Assembly (NCBI GenBank): GCA_013399875.1
Contig: VXAZ01002267.1
Span: forward strand, 1,577,446 to 1,641,445
DNA length: 64,000 nt
DNA from: Gymnorhina tibicen
Lineage: Eukaryota > Chordata > Aves > Passeriformes > Artamidae
Direction of reading: 5' to 3'
Shown here: positions 48,636 to 60,510 of the stretch, piece by piece
Numbering within the stretch: position 1 is the first letter of the stretch
How the letters are laid out: the number at the start of each line of letters is the position of its first letter
Position numbers and translations under genes: made by a program
The notes under the pieces: generated by a model
Databases searched by the model: none
What the model was told of the DNA's origin: nothing
The model's input: the letters and a program-made list of their open reading frames with translations, nothing else

Positions 48636-51445
48636 TTTTTTTAAAGGAAGTCCATTTTTTATGCAAAGTGCTTTTACAAAATAAAATATCAAAACTTTTT
48701 GCTTTTTAAGCATGAAAGCAAATGCATTTCCAAAAGAGAAACATTTTGAAAATATAGAAATTATATATTTGGGGATTAATTTTCCCCACAGCTTTTTTTC
48801 TGTCACCTTCAAGCTCAGTTTTGAAATGAGTCTACATCCCTTTCACATGTTATTTTTTTAGTAAAACTAACTTGAAAACAAAACCCAGTTCAGGGAGACT
48901 ACAAACTTAATCGATTCACCAGGAACTTAGCTCCTGTGAGAAGAACCCAATGTAGTGCCATAATCTAACGCTGTCTTTAGTAGCTGAAATTATTTTTCAT
49001 GTTATTAATGTCTAACTTTTTTAAGATTGACAGCTGAAACAACCACTGATTTTTTTGGCACAGCCATGCTTTGTGTGTTGGCATGGTTGCAGATTTAGAA
49101 GATCTATCAGGATTTTAATCCCAGAAAAAAATATTTCTCAGACAGAGCATCACCTTGCTCCTGCCATGGCAAAGTACTGCAATCGTAGGTTTATTGTAAA
49201 GGGGGTTTTGGCATTTCTGAGGTCACTGGTTGGAGTTGGATGGGGTTGGTACTATTATGGCAGTGACTTCACTCTTTTCTTTTAGCTTTGAAGCTTTTAG
49301 CCTCACCCTCAGAAGTGTATTGTTATTCTTGCATAATGAAGGAGATACAATACTTTGCATCTCAAATGCTTTCACGATGTTTGATGACACAAGGCTAATT
49401 AGCTCCATTTTTCAGATGTACAAAAAGACCGGAACCTAATAATTTACAGAAATAGGCATTGGAGTCTAAAGCTCTCTGTCACAATCCCAGATAAAGTCAA
49501 AGCTAATGCGGGCAGGGAAAAATAAATATAATTTTTTTAAGGGCCACCTCATAGATTTGTGTCTACATGAGCATAATTTTGTAACAGGTTAAATGCACAA
49601 GGTAAAATAAGTCTCAGTAATCCTGACTTGATTTTAGAGCTTTAATAATGCTTTACCAGTGAAATAACACCCCCTTAAGATGTGTGAAGCACTAATTCTA
49701 TGTAGTTGAGAATCAAAGTATTTATGTGTTTGTTTATTTACCTATACAATGGCATTTGAAGCTTCTTTAACATCATTGCTCTGTCTGGGTGCCCTCCAAA
49801 TACATGCTCAGATGTTAGATAAGATAAATATTAAAATTACTTGTGTCTATAATTATTGCTGCTACTGCCAGGAGCCCTTTTGATACCAAAAAGAAAACCT
49901 GATTAATGTAAATTAGTTGATCATAATAAACATAAAAAAGAATCACTGCAGCACTGAGCACAGTTTTGACATAAAAACAAAGATGCACAGATCTGAAAAG
50001 GTTTGGGCCTCAGAGACTTTACTGGGATGCCATTTTGGGTGGAAGTTTTTAGAAGAGGAGCAACAGGAGTCTCCCTCCTAATCTACCTGCTGTATTCCTT
50101 GGAAAATCCTTTGCATTCCAATAGTGCATGGCCGCTTCCAAACTCACCAGAAAATCTTCTGTGGGAAGGTCAAAGGCCAGCAAAGTCATCCTTGCTTTGC
50201 ATGAGGTCAGTTCTGGCTGAGACTTATCTCTCTCATTTCCAGATATTGGCAAAGCCCACATCTGCAGTAGAGCTACTCTATGAAAAGAAATGGGCCTTTC
50301 CAGGATGTGGATGGCATCTTGTAAAGGCTGTCTAAAATAGATATCAGATTCAAACTTTTGAAGTGCCTTTTTCTCTCTACTTACTGTCGAGAAGCTCCAG
50401 AGAACTACTGGTAAGTAAACCTTGTATTTGTAGCCTGGGAAAACTTTCAGCTTGAGAACACATATTTGATTAAATACACCTGAAAAGGTCATGCCGGCAG
50501 CTGGACATTCAGTCTGATCTAAGGACCTAATACCAAGCCTGAGGAGGTAGAGAAACATGCAAAATGGTCCAGGTAATGCAGCAAGAACAGTCAGAAATTT
50601 GTTGCAAGAGACCTAAGGAGGAAACCTTTGTTATTTTCAGTGTCCCCAGTGAGTCACTGGCCAGCTCCCACGAGCACCGATGCAGGTTTTGGGCATCAGA
50701 GGATCCTACATAAAAGCCTTTTCTCAAAACCAGGAGTATTGTTACTGGATACTCGCTGCAAAGACAGTTCGAACACAAATGTTGTTCCTATTTCAAGCAA
50801 GGTCAACCAATGAGTATAATTCAGACGTAACTTCCTGGATTAATTCCAGCCTTAGTCTCACAGCTCTGACACCACCAAAACCAAGTACCCTGACACAACT
50901 GAGGACAGAGATAGGCTTCTCCTGAAGACCTAAAATTTTAAAGGACCAATCCAAATATTGACTTTAGTCCAGGTGTAATTCCACCTTCCTTAGGTATAAT
51001 AGAGGAAAAAATATACCAGGATACTGGTATTAAAAAAAAAAAAAACAGTCACAGAGAAGGGTCAGACAACTCTTTTCCATCAGTTTTTTCATTGCCTTAG
51101 GCATATGTGTCGTGAACATTTGGAAGGAACACTGCCACCTTCATAACCACCTCTCACTGAATGTCAAGTGAGTGTGGTCAAGATTACCTCCCAGGCTTGA
51201 ATCTCCTCCTGGGAGTTTCTTTTTGAAAAGTCTCACACTCCAGGGCAGGCAATGGCATCTATTGATCACCTGTGACAGGTTGTCTGTTCCTTTGAGGACC
51301 AAGAATGGCTGACAGCCTAGGAAATCCAACCCCCACTCAGGTCTCTGCCAAAGCCGACAAATGAGGCCGGAGGCTTTCCATCAACACCTCAAGGGAGAGG
51401 AGAGGGGCTTTTCAGAAGCCACCTCTTCCATAAGATCAGGATTTG

Positions 51446-51480
51446 AGTTGATTCATCTTTCTGAATCAACTGCTGAGTCA
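51446..51480. promoter_or_regulatory. Inverted repeat beside an AP-1/Maf-type site
   Basis: AGTTGATTCA (51446-51455) and TGAATCAACT (51462-51471) are perfect reverse complements with a 6-bp spacer. TGCTGAGTCA (51471-51480) overlaps the right arm and equals a Maf/AP-1 consensus core. Site function is inference from the motif alone. Confidence 0.3.
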
Positions 51481-54400
51481 ACTGAATCTATCCTGCTGCA
51501 CTTAATGCTTCAAGGTGCATTGCTGAGCACAAGTAGCAAATCTAGCAAAGACTAGGGGCCTCAAGGATGGATAATATGAGACAGGGGAATGGACTCAGAA
51601 ATTAAGTAGCAGACACCTGAGTGCAGGGTCATTGGAAGTGAGATCATGTGTTTTTATACACAGGAAAAGTTTCACTTTGGTTTAGCAGAAGGGATGCAGA
51701 ATAAATTATCTTGAAGGTCAATCTGATAGATCATGTTTGTGGGTGCTCACCCCATCACCTGATATGTTTTAATGTGCTATAGCTCATGTAGACTCATGTG
51801 TGAGTCTCTCACACTGCTCCTAATCCCATACTGCCGGTAATGGGAACACAAATGTCTCTATACCCATAAATTGTGGAGAGGGCACATCCCCCACCCAGGT
51901 AACATAATCTACCCATGTTCCTAAGCCATAGTCAGTCACCAAACTGAAAAAATGTCAAAGATTGTGTTTAAAATACATTACAGAACTATCTAAAAGCATC
52001 TGGAAATCTTTGTGATTATCCTGCAACGGTAGGAATATGTTTATATGGATCGATCTTGACCAAAGCACTTATCAAAATCAATAAACTTCTATAGGCATGA
52101 TAGATGTTTTCCCTTCCATGTCCCTGGATTGTCAGTGACTACAGATTTCCACTGCTTTAAAGGAAAAATGGCTCATGTTCCTAACCCAGGAGATTTATGG
52201 TGGAGAAGAGAGAAAATTTGGTTGTCCAACAGCCTGAAGGGAGAACTTTGTCAAAGGAACTCAGTAATTCCTGAGAGTGAGCACAGAACGAGACTTGGCA
52301 ACTGATTTTAGCAACACTGGGATGAAGGCCTGGTCATCAAAGTCTGAAGACAGATTTGATTTGGAGAGCTGTTCACACTACATGCACAGTGAAGATGCAT
52401 GACATCACGTCAGAGAGGTGGATCAAGTAGACCAGAGGGAATAGAAAGAAAATTCAGTGAAAACATGGGATTTCCTCATTTTTCCAAACATCATAAATCA
52501 TGTCTGAGCTGCTTAGTCACTCTGTGCTGGTCTATCATACTCCAGTAAAGCAAGCACTTAAATGCTTGAATATCCTGAGGTCTTTGGGAATGTAGGAGGC
52601 TTGAAAAGCTTGTTGCCTCCTACCTCTCTTCTGTCTCAATTCTTTAAAAGAACTACAGAAATCTTCCAGAGACCAACTCCCTCCACTCAGACAGGTCAGG
52701 AACAGTTTGGGCAGATTTCCTTTGCACCACAGGCAAGTGAAATCTGAGACCCACTGCTAAAGCCAGAAGCCAGGGGAGACCTGGGTGTTGTCCACTCCAA
52801 AGGCAAGAGCTGAGAGGCAAGACACTGAAACAGCAACTCAGAGCAGAGATATAGAATTTGCTGCTCAAGGTTTGTGTGATAAAACTTCCAGTCAATTTTC
52901 CAATGAAGTGATAAGGAGAGACATCCCCACCAGAGCCTGCATGCCGGTTTTACATCCCTTGATGCAAAAGGACAACTCTGCAGAACAAAAAACAACCATT
53001 CTTATATGACATCCATGAAGTATCTATGCAGAGACAACAGGAACAAATATCCATCATCAAATCCATAGGCTTTCACCTTCCTCTCCCACGACCCCTTTGG
53101 AAAAGGTCTCCTAAATACAAGTAAGGTTGGCAGGAGCAGATGGAAGCATAACTCTTTTGGGATGTCCAGGATTTTATAGAAAAGCCACCCTACGGAAATT
53201 AATAGACAAGAATATCCCTGTTCTGTCCATGCATCCAGCACACAGAATGAAAATCCTTATAGAAAGGTTATCAGTGTCTGACAAACTTAATCGGGTTTTC
53301 ATAAAGGAAAACATCCTGCCTGCTATTAATGGAAAGACCCTGGGTGACTGTTCAGAAATCCATCATATGTTCAGTCCCTCCTTCCTCATTTTTGGCTTTC
53401 CCATGGGTCTTTTTCAATTCCTACTTGAGGATCCTCCTTTCTCTGGGCTCGGCACAATTTTATATTCCCCTCAACTTCCTGTCCCATACTGATACTTTAA
53501 AAAAAGTCTATTATGAAGCAGCTGCAATCAAGAATAACAGTTCAGGACCTGTGTCCATTCATTGCTGTTTCCTCAGAGTCCCTAAATATAGTTTAAAATT
53601 TATTACAGAATCTATAAATCTGCTCCAGTGCGACGCTGCAGGAAGTAAATTCATCAACCATCATTTCTGCATGCATGGAGAAGAGGGATGACCTTCTGCA
53701 ACTGGCTTGAGGTTTTGCAAGGGAGGAAACTTCACCTCTAACAGAAAGGGATACTCTTCCCTCCCTGGCCACAGGCAGTCTTAGGATCTGCGGAAACAAA
53801 CCAAAAATGTCAAAAACAAGTCATCAACCCCCCTTGGCATTCACAGCAGTCCATACTGCTTTCTTCTGACTTCATAATTTTTCATGATGGTTGCAGCTGA
53901 GAGAAGAAGCTCTACTATGACTGGTGAATATCAGGGTAGAGTGTAATTAAAAGCAGAACTGGAGCTGAATGATTGTATTCTGACTTGGAATAAAGAAATA
54001 CAGGTCTGCAGACAGCAGTGCTACCTGCAGCCATGGGACCACCCCGAGTTATGCACTGAGTGATTTGTGGCTTAGCAGGAAAAGAGTTATCCACTCAAGA
54101 AGTGTAAGAAGGTTAATGTGATTTTAACACAGAAACAGTGAAATAAACAGTTGCACTGTAATATTGCAATGCAATATTAATTGGGAATTAAAATGGTCAT
54201 GGGCTAAGTCTAAATATTCCTGCAGGTGGTTCACTAATTATCCACGTTAGCATGAACACCAGCACATGAAGCTTGCAAGCAAACTTTCCCTGAGTGTTTC
54301 AGTCACTTCTGTCTTCCCAGAGGACAGGTTTTCATTAATTATTTCAGTGCCTCTGGAGCTGACAGTAACCCAGAGTGGAAATGTAAAAGGACAGGTTAAA

Positions 54401-56127
54401 TAACCAGGTGTTTTGTACCTTGAGAGAAAAAAAATGAGTTGAGCTTCAGGTCAAAGCCTTAATTTAAACTTATAACAAGGGAAATATACTTCTAAGATAG
54501 AGTGATCCAACACCCACCCAGGAGTCTGCGTCACCTCAGGGCATTGTGTGAAACAGGTATAAATTTGCTATACATTTGTGTTGTGCCTTGGTTTCTGTAG
54601 AGCTGTAGGTTAGATATCCACACAGGCACACACAGAACCAGCAAAGACACACAGGTGACACAGGGGCCCTCCAGGTCTCTGGGTATAAACACACTTATGC
54701 ACAGGCACAACACACGTTGCATTTCCTTTGTGAAAAGGTTTGAATTCCATACCACCCATAAGCACCCATCTCTACCTGTACGTGTGTATTTCTACAGAAG
54801 AATGCAACAAAAAAATTGCATTTAAGAAAAACAGTGTGAAGATTAAAAGATCAGCCACCAAAATGTTAGGAAACACCAGTCTGAATTATTCACCCTTCCT
54901 CCACCTCTATAGCTCCTTCTACATGTATGGCAATCTACAGGTATGACACTCGCAGCTTTTTTTTTTCCTTTGCCTCATTCAGGGCACAGGGAGGACATTG
55001 CCCTTCCTGAGCCATGGACCTGTATTTTCCTTGCTCCTTCCTCCTGTTTTCTTGCAGACCCATTGAAGCTGATGGGTTTTCCACGGTGCTCATCAACCTG
55101 CATCCAAGCTCTGCACAAGTGATGGATTTATCTTCACAACACATCTTTTCTCCAGATTTAGGGATGGGAGGAAGTGGAAGAAATTAAGCACTGGATTTGC
55201 AGTTCAGGTTGAGATGAACATTGTATCTTTAAAGAATTGGATATTTGATATTCTGAAGGATAAATACAGGCATGACACTCTCTGGGTTTAGATAACACTG
55301 AGAGTTCTGCACCTACAAAGCAGAGCTCAGGGTGTGAAATTTGGCATCTTAATGATGATCACACATTTAGTACCTGTTTCCACGTGACAAGACTGGATTG
55401 ACTTTTCCAACGCCATATAGAACCTCTATGAAAATAAGTAGGGGTAAATAGAACATTTTAAAAGGCTTAGTTTACTGGGTTTTTTCAATAAGAACTTCTT
55501 TATGTTTGTTATCCCAAACCTCTCCTAAGCTTTAAAAAAAACAAAATGGGTTCCCTCTTGTCCCTTCATCACTCACTCGGATTCTTCCCGAGATTAAAAC
55601 CAGTCTTGAGGGAATCAAGAGTTTCAGTGACCAGAAATGAGTGTGAGAACAGTGTGGTCTATGATTCTGTGGACATCAAAAATACAAGTAATTCTGGAGG
55701 GGAAAACAACCCGTGCTGAGGAATCAAAGACCATATTTTGGGGGGTAACTTGAGTGTAGTTTTATTCTGGCCCTGAGGCCTGAGTTCCCACGACTGTAGT
55801 AGGTGGAGGTCAAAGGAAACCATGCTGCATAAACCAAGATAAAATCTCATCAGTCCAAGGTGGAACTACCACCTCGGAGGAAATCAGTTCAAAAACACAT
55901 TGCTAATCTGAACCTAAATGCAGGTCTAGATGCATCCTAAGTCAACTCATAATTCAAAAGCACAGGATAGAACTTCTAAGTTTGCAGACTGCGTTAATTG
56001 CCACATTTTTATTTTCTTCAACCTCAGAGCACTGAGATTGGTAAACTTAAAAATATCCCTTCAATATCACAACATTTGTGTGCACATGTGTACCACTATG
56101 GGAACAATACAGCTAAAACATTAACTG

Positions 56128-56520
56128 AGATCCTAGAATCCTAGAATATCTTGAGTCAGAGAGGACCCACAAGGATCATTGAGTCCATCTCCTGGCTCTG
56201 CACAGGACAGCCCCAAGAGTCACACCATGTGCCTTGAGAGCATTGTCCAAACACTCCTTGAGCTCTGTCAGGGTTGGTGCTGTGACCACTTTTCCTGGGG
56301 AGCCTGCTCCAGTGCCCAAACACACTCTGAGTGAAGAACCTTTTTCTGATATCCAACCTAAACCTGCTTTGACTCAACTTCAGGCCATTCCCTCAGGTCT
56401 TGTCACTGGTCACCAGAGAGGAGACATCAATTCCTGCCACTGCACATCCCCTTTAGCTGAGGAAGCTGTAGACTGCTACAAGGTCTCTCCTCAGTCTCCT
56501 CTTCTGCAGGCTGGATAAAT
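56128..56520 (-). mobile_element. CR1 LINE 3'-end fragment
   Basis: tcctagaatcctagaatatc, ttgagtcagagaggaccc, acaaggatcattgagtcc, ccttgagagcattgtcc, ggggagcctgctccagtgcc, tgatatccaacctaaacctg, then ctcctcagtctcctcttctg. A reverse-complement CR1 with its tail at the left, of the same 'ccaactcaggatattc' subtype as 43664. The 3' UTR is largely complete. Confidence 0.95.
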
Positions 56521-59064
56521 CAAAATGATAAGGTTGAAAATAATGCATAGGATGTCTTGATTCAAGTCTCATTGCATCACCCATTAGGAGTCTTTCCACT
56601 GACATCAGTGGAGTTTTGCTTGGAGTAAAATGTAGCTGCAACGGACACATCAGCACAGCAGCTATTCACTCAAATTCCCAAAAGGAATTTTGTGCCTGCA
56701 AAAAGACCACAAGATTTGACCCCACTAATGGCTTCCATGGTGTTTTCTGCACAATTTAGATTACCAAAGTGGAGTCATGACTCAGAGGGTTTTCCTGCTC
56801 CAACCTGCCCATCATCAGCTCTTCCCTGCAATTTCAGCAATGAAGAAAGGCAGACTGGCCATTCATAAGGTGTTTTCCCAAAAACAACAGTTCTCAGCCT
56901 TTCTGTAAACCAGATTTTACTCATTAAAGGGAAGGAAAGAATGAATAAAAGCCCTCCCAAGCAACAAACAAAACAAAGCAAACAAAAAACATAAGCACAA
57001 ACACACAAACAAAACCCTTCAAGACATTGAAATTCTGGAGTATTTGCTCAAGGGGAATAAAACTTTTAAAAATAAAAATTAATAGAGAAATTGGTGTAAC
57101 AATAGCGTTAATTTAGCATCTTGTGCAGTAGTTGGGGGGATGTGATCTTAGGGATTCTGTTCATCCTCTTCCTGATATTGAAATACAAGATAATTGATGT
57201 AAGAAGTCTCTAGAAAAAAATGTATATATTTCCTAGAGTGTATGCAGACAGAGTGTCTCCATTTGTGTCCTTTTCATGATGCTCATTCTCTGGGCTCGCC
57301 CCAATCCTGCTTCATTTCACTCAATGCCCCTAAGACATGTGAAACATCAGAAGGAAACTGCAAGAAGGTGTTTCCACTTTTGAGGAAAAAAAGAGTTAGA
57401 GAGAGAAACTCAGGAGCCAGTTCCATCTAAACCAAATGAAAAAAAACCCCACAATAATTGCTGACTGCAAAATTCCACCATGCAAATCCTCGTCTAATTT
57501 TTGCCTTTGCTGAGGTCCTGGAATCGATATTTTAGTCTAACTGCAATCTGTTGATGAGCCAAAGGAGGGAAAGGTTGTAGCATTGCGAATTAAAAAATAA
57601 TAATCTCTCAAGCTTAATATCAGCAAAGATGATTATTTCCTTTGATTTGTCAGGCTAATTGAAAATAGCTTTATAGTTCGCAGATGATTAATTAGGAGCC
57701 AACAAGATCTCCATTTACATCTCGGTAATTCTTCACTCTGTTTTATTTCAACATTTAGTCTTTATGGTTAAAATATTCACTGAGAAAGCAGAAAGGTGAT
57801 TAACATAAGATTTTAAATGTGTACCATTTGTTCTGAATTTTTTTTTTTTTACACATTTTTGTCAACAGAGAAGAAAGGAAAGAATATACAATATTACAAA
57901 ATGATTACTGCCTGTTCCGCTTCCATCTGCCAAATCCTCCTTTATGGTAGACATAGTTTAACTAGGTTCATTTTGAAACAGGGGAGAAAGAGCCCAAATA
58001 AAGGTCAATGCTCTGCCCCTCCTCCCTCATTCCCAAATCACTGACTATTTGACCTCTGTATAATCATCCTGAAAGTTTGGAAGTGGTTTTTTTCTCACAT
58101 GAAACACCCTCACTCATCCTGCAGCAGCAGATTCGACCATGCCACTGTTACCCCTCCCTCCAGAGATCACCCAAGAGAAAGTGGGTTCAAACAGATGTGA
58201 CAGATATGATGATATTTTTCCATCCACCTGGCACTGAAAGGCAGGAGTACACATATTTCTGGGTGAAATATTTTACTCAGCATTAAAAAAAAATAAAAAT
58301 AATTTGCAGGTCACGTCTGTTGAGGTTTTTACATTCGGGGGTTGTATTTTTGTTTGGGATTTTTAAAGCGTTTTCTCACAGCCTTGGCAACCTCTGTCTT
58401 ATCACACCATGCTTAAATCTCCAGCAAATGGAGCGGTTTGATAAGAAGTTTAACCCTTCATTTGGAAGGTGAATTCCCAACCCTTATGATAGTATAAAGA
58501 AGCTGGATGAGTAAACTCTGAAAACTAAAAGAAGGATAGATTCTTAAGGATTAAACCATCAGAAATGAAATTATAAGAGCCAAACTCTGCTGTTATCAAT
58601 AGTAATATTAATTAAAATTGCACTGTTTCAAAGACACCTCCTGCAGGATGGGGCTGGCTAATGGCCTTTGAATTTTTGTGAATTTTCCTCTATCATCAAA
58701 TCCAGCCTTTCATAATGGATTCTGCCCATTCCTCCAAGCACAAGGACAGATCTGGTCCATCCTGATTTCACATCAAGATCTCAACTCTCGTTTGTTTGAT
58801 CTATCACTGAGTACCCAATGAGACAGAGCAGAATATGCTTTCCCAGGTCCTGTCCAAAACCTTTCCTTTTTTCAAAAAGCAGACAGAATTATAAGGACCC
58901 TGCTGCGCCTTTGCACTTATCCCAGTCCCAAATTGTCCTCAACACCAGTTTGGCCATGGTTGCCTGAGACCCAAAGGGACCCATCCCACATGGGAGCCCG
59001 AACTCATGCAGGGGCAGCGGCTGGGCTGTGATTCGAGGGACAGGGAGCACACACCGGACAGTGG
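56521..59064. other. Gene-free stretch just beyond the GATA3 3' end
   Basis: No gene recognised. 56584-56630 is a copy of the ancestral motif (cactgacatcagtgg). 57560-57790 is AT-rich and repeat-free, with several TAAT-type homeodomain-like sites, and looks like a conserved-element candidate. The rest is unremarkable. Confidence 0.5.
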
Positions 59065-59086
59065 GGTTACACTAACATGCAGTCCA

Positions 59087-59092
59087 TTTATT
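59087..59092 (-). promoter_or_regulatory. GATA3: Probable distal poly(A) signal AATAAA of GATA3
   Basis: Reads AATAAA on the minus strand, in CTCAAAAATAAATGGACTG. It lies about 1.53 kb after the stop and beyond the last UTR block I recognise. It is the last canonical hexamer I noticed before the sequence loses resemblance to the gene. Cleavage would be expected 10-30 nt further left. Confidence 0.5.
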
Positions 59093-59321
59093 TTTGAGGG
59101 TTTTTTTCCTTTGTTCTGTGATTTATCTTTTTTTATCAAGCCACTGCAAACATTGCTTTGGCTGTCAGCATGAGCGCAGAGACACACATTCCCGTACCCG
59201 TGGTAACTATTCAATAAATACCATCCAAACAAATGTTAAGAAAAATTAATAAAGAAAGAAAAATATTCCTCTTCCCACCCCGAAGCACAAAACACTGTTA
59301 AGTCAACAGAATTTAATCTAG

Positions 59322-59327
59322 TTTATT
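59322..59327 (-). promoter_or_regulatory. GATA3: Possible proximal poly(A) signal AATAAA of GATA3
   Basis: Minus strand GAGAATAAACTAGATTA, a block I recall from mammalian GATA3 mRNAs. Similarity continues leftwards past it (GGATGGTATTTATTGAATAG). If it is used, it is an alternative site rather than the only 3' end. Two overlapping AATAAA hexamers further upstream (59668-59677) are other candidates. Confidence 0.4.
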
Positions 59328-59676
59328 CTCAAAAAAAAAAAAAAACCAAAGGAGGAAAAAATATGAAAACAAAACAAAACAAAAAAAAAAAAAAGCAGGT
59401 CTTATCACTAGCAGTAAATAAATTTGTACAACCATTCAGTCTGTATAATAGGATGAAATAAATCTACATCTTTCTTATTTTGGTGCGTTGAATTATACAT
59501 ACAAACAACAATTACAGGAACTTGTTCACAATGCGTATAGACCTGGAGAATGGCTATCTGAAACCCCCTTGTTGGCAATGTCCGCATGTTAACACTGATT
59601 GCCTGACACCATTGGTACTTCCTATGTAAAAGGCCCGTGGCCCAAAATGAATGATCTCCCTACAGGTTTTATTTAT

Positions 59677-59707
59677 TTAGTTATTTAGTTAGTTAGTTAG
59701 TTAGTTA
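59677..59707. repeat. (TTAG)n tetranucleotide run in GATA3 3' UTR
   Basis: About six near-perfect TTAG units, with TTATTTAG variants on the left. In the mRNA sense it is (CUAA)n, next to two overlapping AATAAA hexamers. It lies between two conserved-looking UTR blocks and is probably a lineage-specific expansion. Confidence 0.8.
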
Positions 59708-59771
59708 ATGCATCATCAAAACCGTTCTAGCCAGCCCCCTCCCCCTCCCCGAAAACAAAAAAAAAAAAAAA

Positions 59772-59904
59772 AGGGAAAAAAAAAAAAAACAGGGAAAAAA
59801 AAAAAAAACAGGGAAAAAAAAAAAAAACAGGGAAAAAAAAAAAAAACAGGGAAAAAAAAAAAAAACAGGGAAAAAAAAAAAAAACAGGGAAAAAAAAAAA
59901 AAAC
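59772..59904. repeat. 19-bp minisatellite (C-A-GGG-A14)x7 inside the GATA3 3' UTR
   Basis: GGG triplets start at 59773, 59792, 59811, 59830, 59849, 59868 and 59887, exactly 19 bp apart, separated by A14 plus CA. Further A runs flank both ends (59757-59771 and 59905-59935). In the GATA3 transcript this becomes U14-15 tracts separated by CCCUG. The repeat interrupts otherwise recognisable UTR sequence. The plus- and minus-strand open frames across it (KKKTGKKKK, FFFFPVFFFF) are repeat artefacts. Confidence 0.95.
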
Positions 59905-60180
59905 AACCAAAAAAAACCAAAATAAAAATAAAATAAAAGGAGAAGACATGACTGGCAGTTGGTCCATTTGTTCGTAAGACCGCGTTTCCTCTTGGTCTGC
60001 ATTGTTTGTTTTTCTGGTTTTTAAATTGTCCTCCCATCTTCTTTTTTTTTTTCTTTTCCTTTAAAAAAAATTTCTCTCGGAGTCCTTCATGCCTTTTTCT
60101 TTACAGCTCCTCAGATGCAATAAAGTCTTCCTCAAATGTACAGTATTTCTTACAATATAAGTTATATGCAATGTTCAGCG

Positions 60181-60208
60181 TTTTTTATTTTATTTTATTT
60201 TATTTTTT
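60181..60208. repeat. (TTTTA)n run in GATA3 3' UTR
   Basis: Four to five TTTTA units, (UAAAA)n in the mRNA sense. It sits exactly between the recognisable TCTCTAGTGCTGTGA and GCTGAACATTGC blocks, where I recall a short A-run in mammals. Confidence 0.8.
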
Positions 60209-60339
60209 CACAGCACTAGAGATCCTGTCCAATAGGGAATGCAAGTTCTGAATGGCTTATTCACAAATGGTATCCAGATTCAGTGGGTAAGAATACATAG
60301 ACGCCATAGTGAGTTCCTTTAAAAAGTGGCAAACATCAC

Positions 60340-60510
60340 TTTTTTAAAACTTTTTTTTTTACTTTTTTCTCTTTTTTTCTTTTTTTTTCCTTTTTTGTGC
60401 TTTTTGTAGTTTTTTTCTGCGTTTTTAATTTTTTTTTTCTCTCTCTCTCTTTTACGCCTTCAAATAACTTTTTTTTTTTTAATTTTTTTAATTCTTTTTT
60501 TTTTTCCCCC
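60340..60510. repeat. T-rich low-complexity tract (A-rich in GATA3 mRNA)
   Basis: Runs of 6-11 T separated by single bases or short spacers, plus a short TCTCTCTCTC stretch at 60439-60450. In the sense of GATA3 this is an A-rich purine stretch starting about 110 nt after the stop codon. TTTGAAGGCG within it and GTTTGCCAC just beyond match UTR blocks I recall, so the A-runs look like insertions between them. Confidence 0.85.

Larger units (their letters stand above)
45979..56127. other. Long gene-free stretch
   Basis: No gene recognised in 10 kb. Contents are a T18 run (46627-46644), the purine array at 47852-47955, a GGTT repeat (48605-48635), an inverted repeat beside an AP-1/MARE-like site (51446-51480), and AT-rich low-repeat sequence around 49560-49960. 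A 169-codon minus-strand frame at 50049-50558 has no recognised domain. Confidence 0.5.

Noticed and set aside
49380..49500. Possible MIR remnant (ctccatttttcagatg)
   Set aside because: Only one short matching block; not enough to support a SINE call.
50049..50558. 169-codon minus-strand frame
   Set aside because: No recognisable domain, no codon or splice context, and overlapped by a 110-codon frame on the other strand.
55640..55675. tctatgattctgtgg as a CR1 terminus
   Set aside because: Tail-like 15 bases only, no adjoining CR1 body.
59772..59904. Regularly spaced repeats that could suggest a CRISPR array
   Set aside because: Unit is 19 bp of homopolymer plus CAGGG with identical 'spacers'; vertebrate nuclear context; a minisatellite.
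59705..60037. Frames of 83-110 codons rich in Phe or Lys
   Set aside because: Translations of the poly-A/poly-T minisatellite in the GATA3 UTR.
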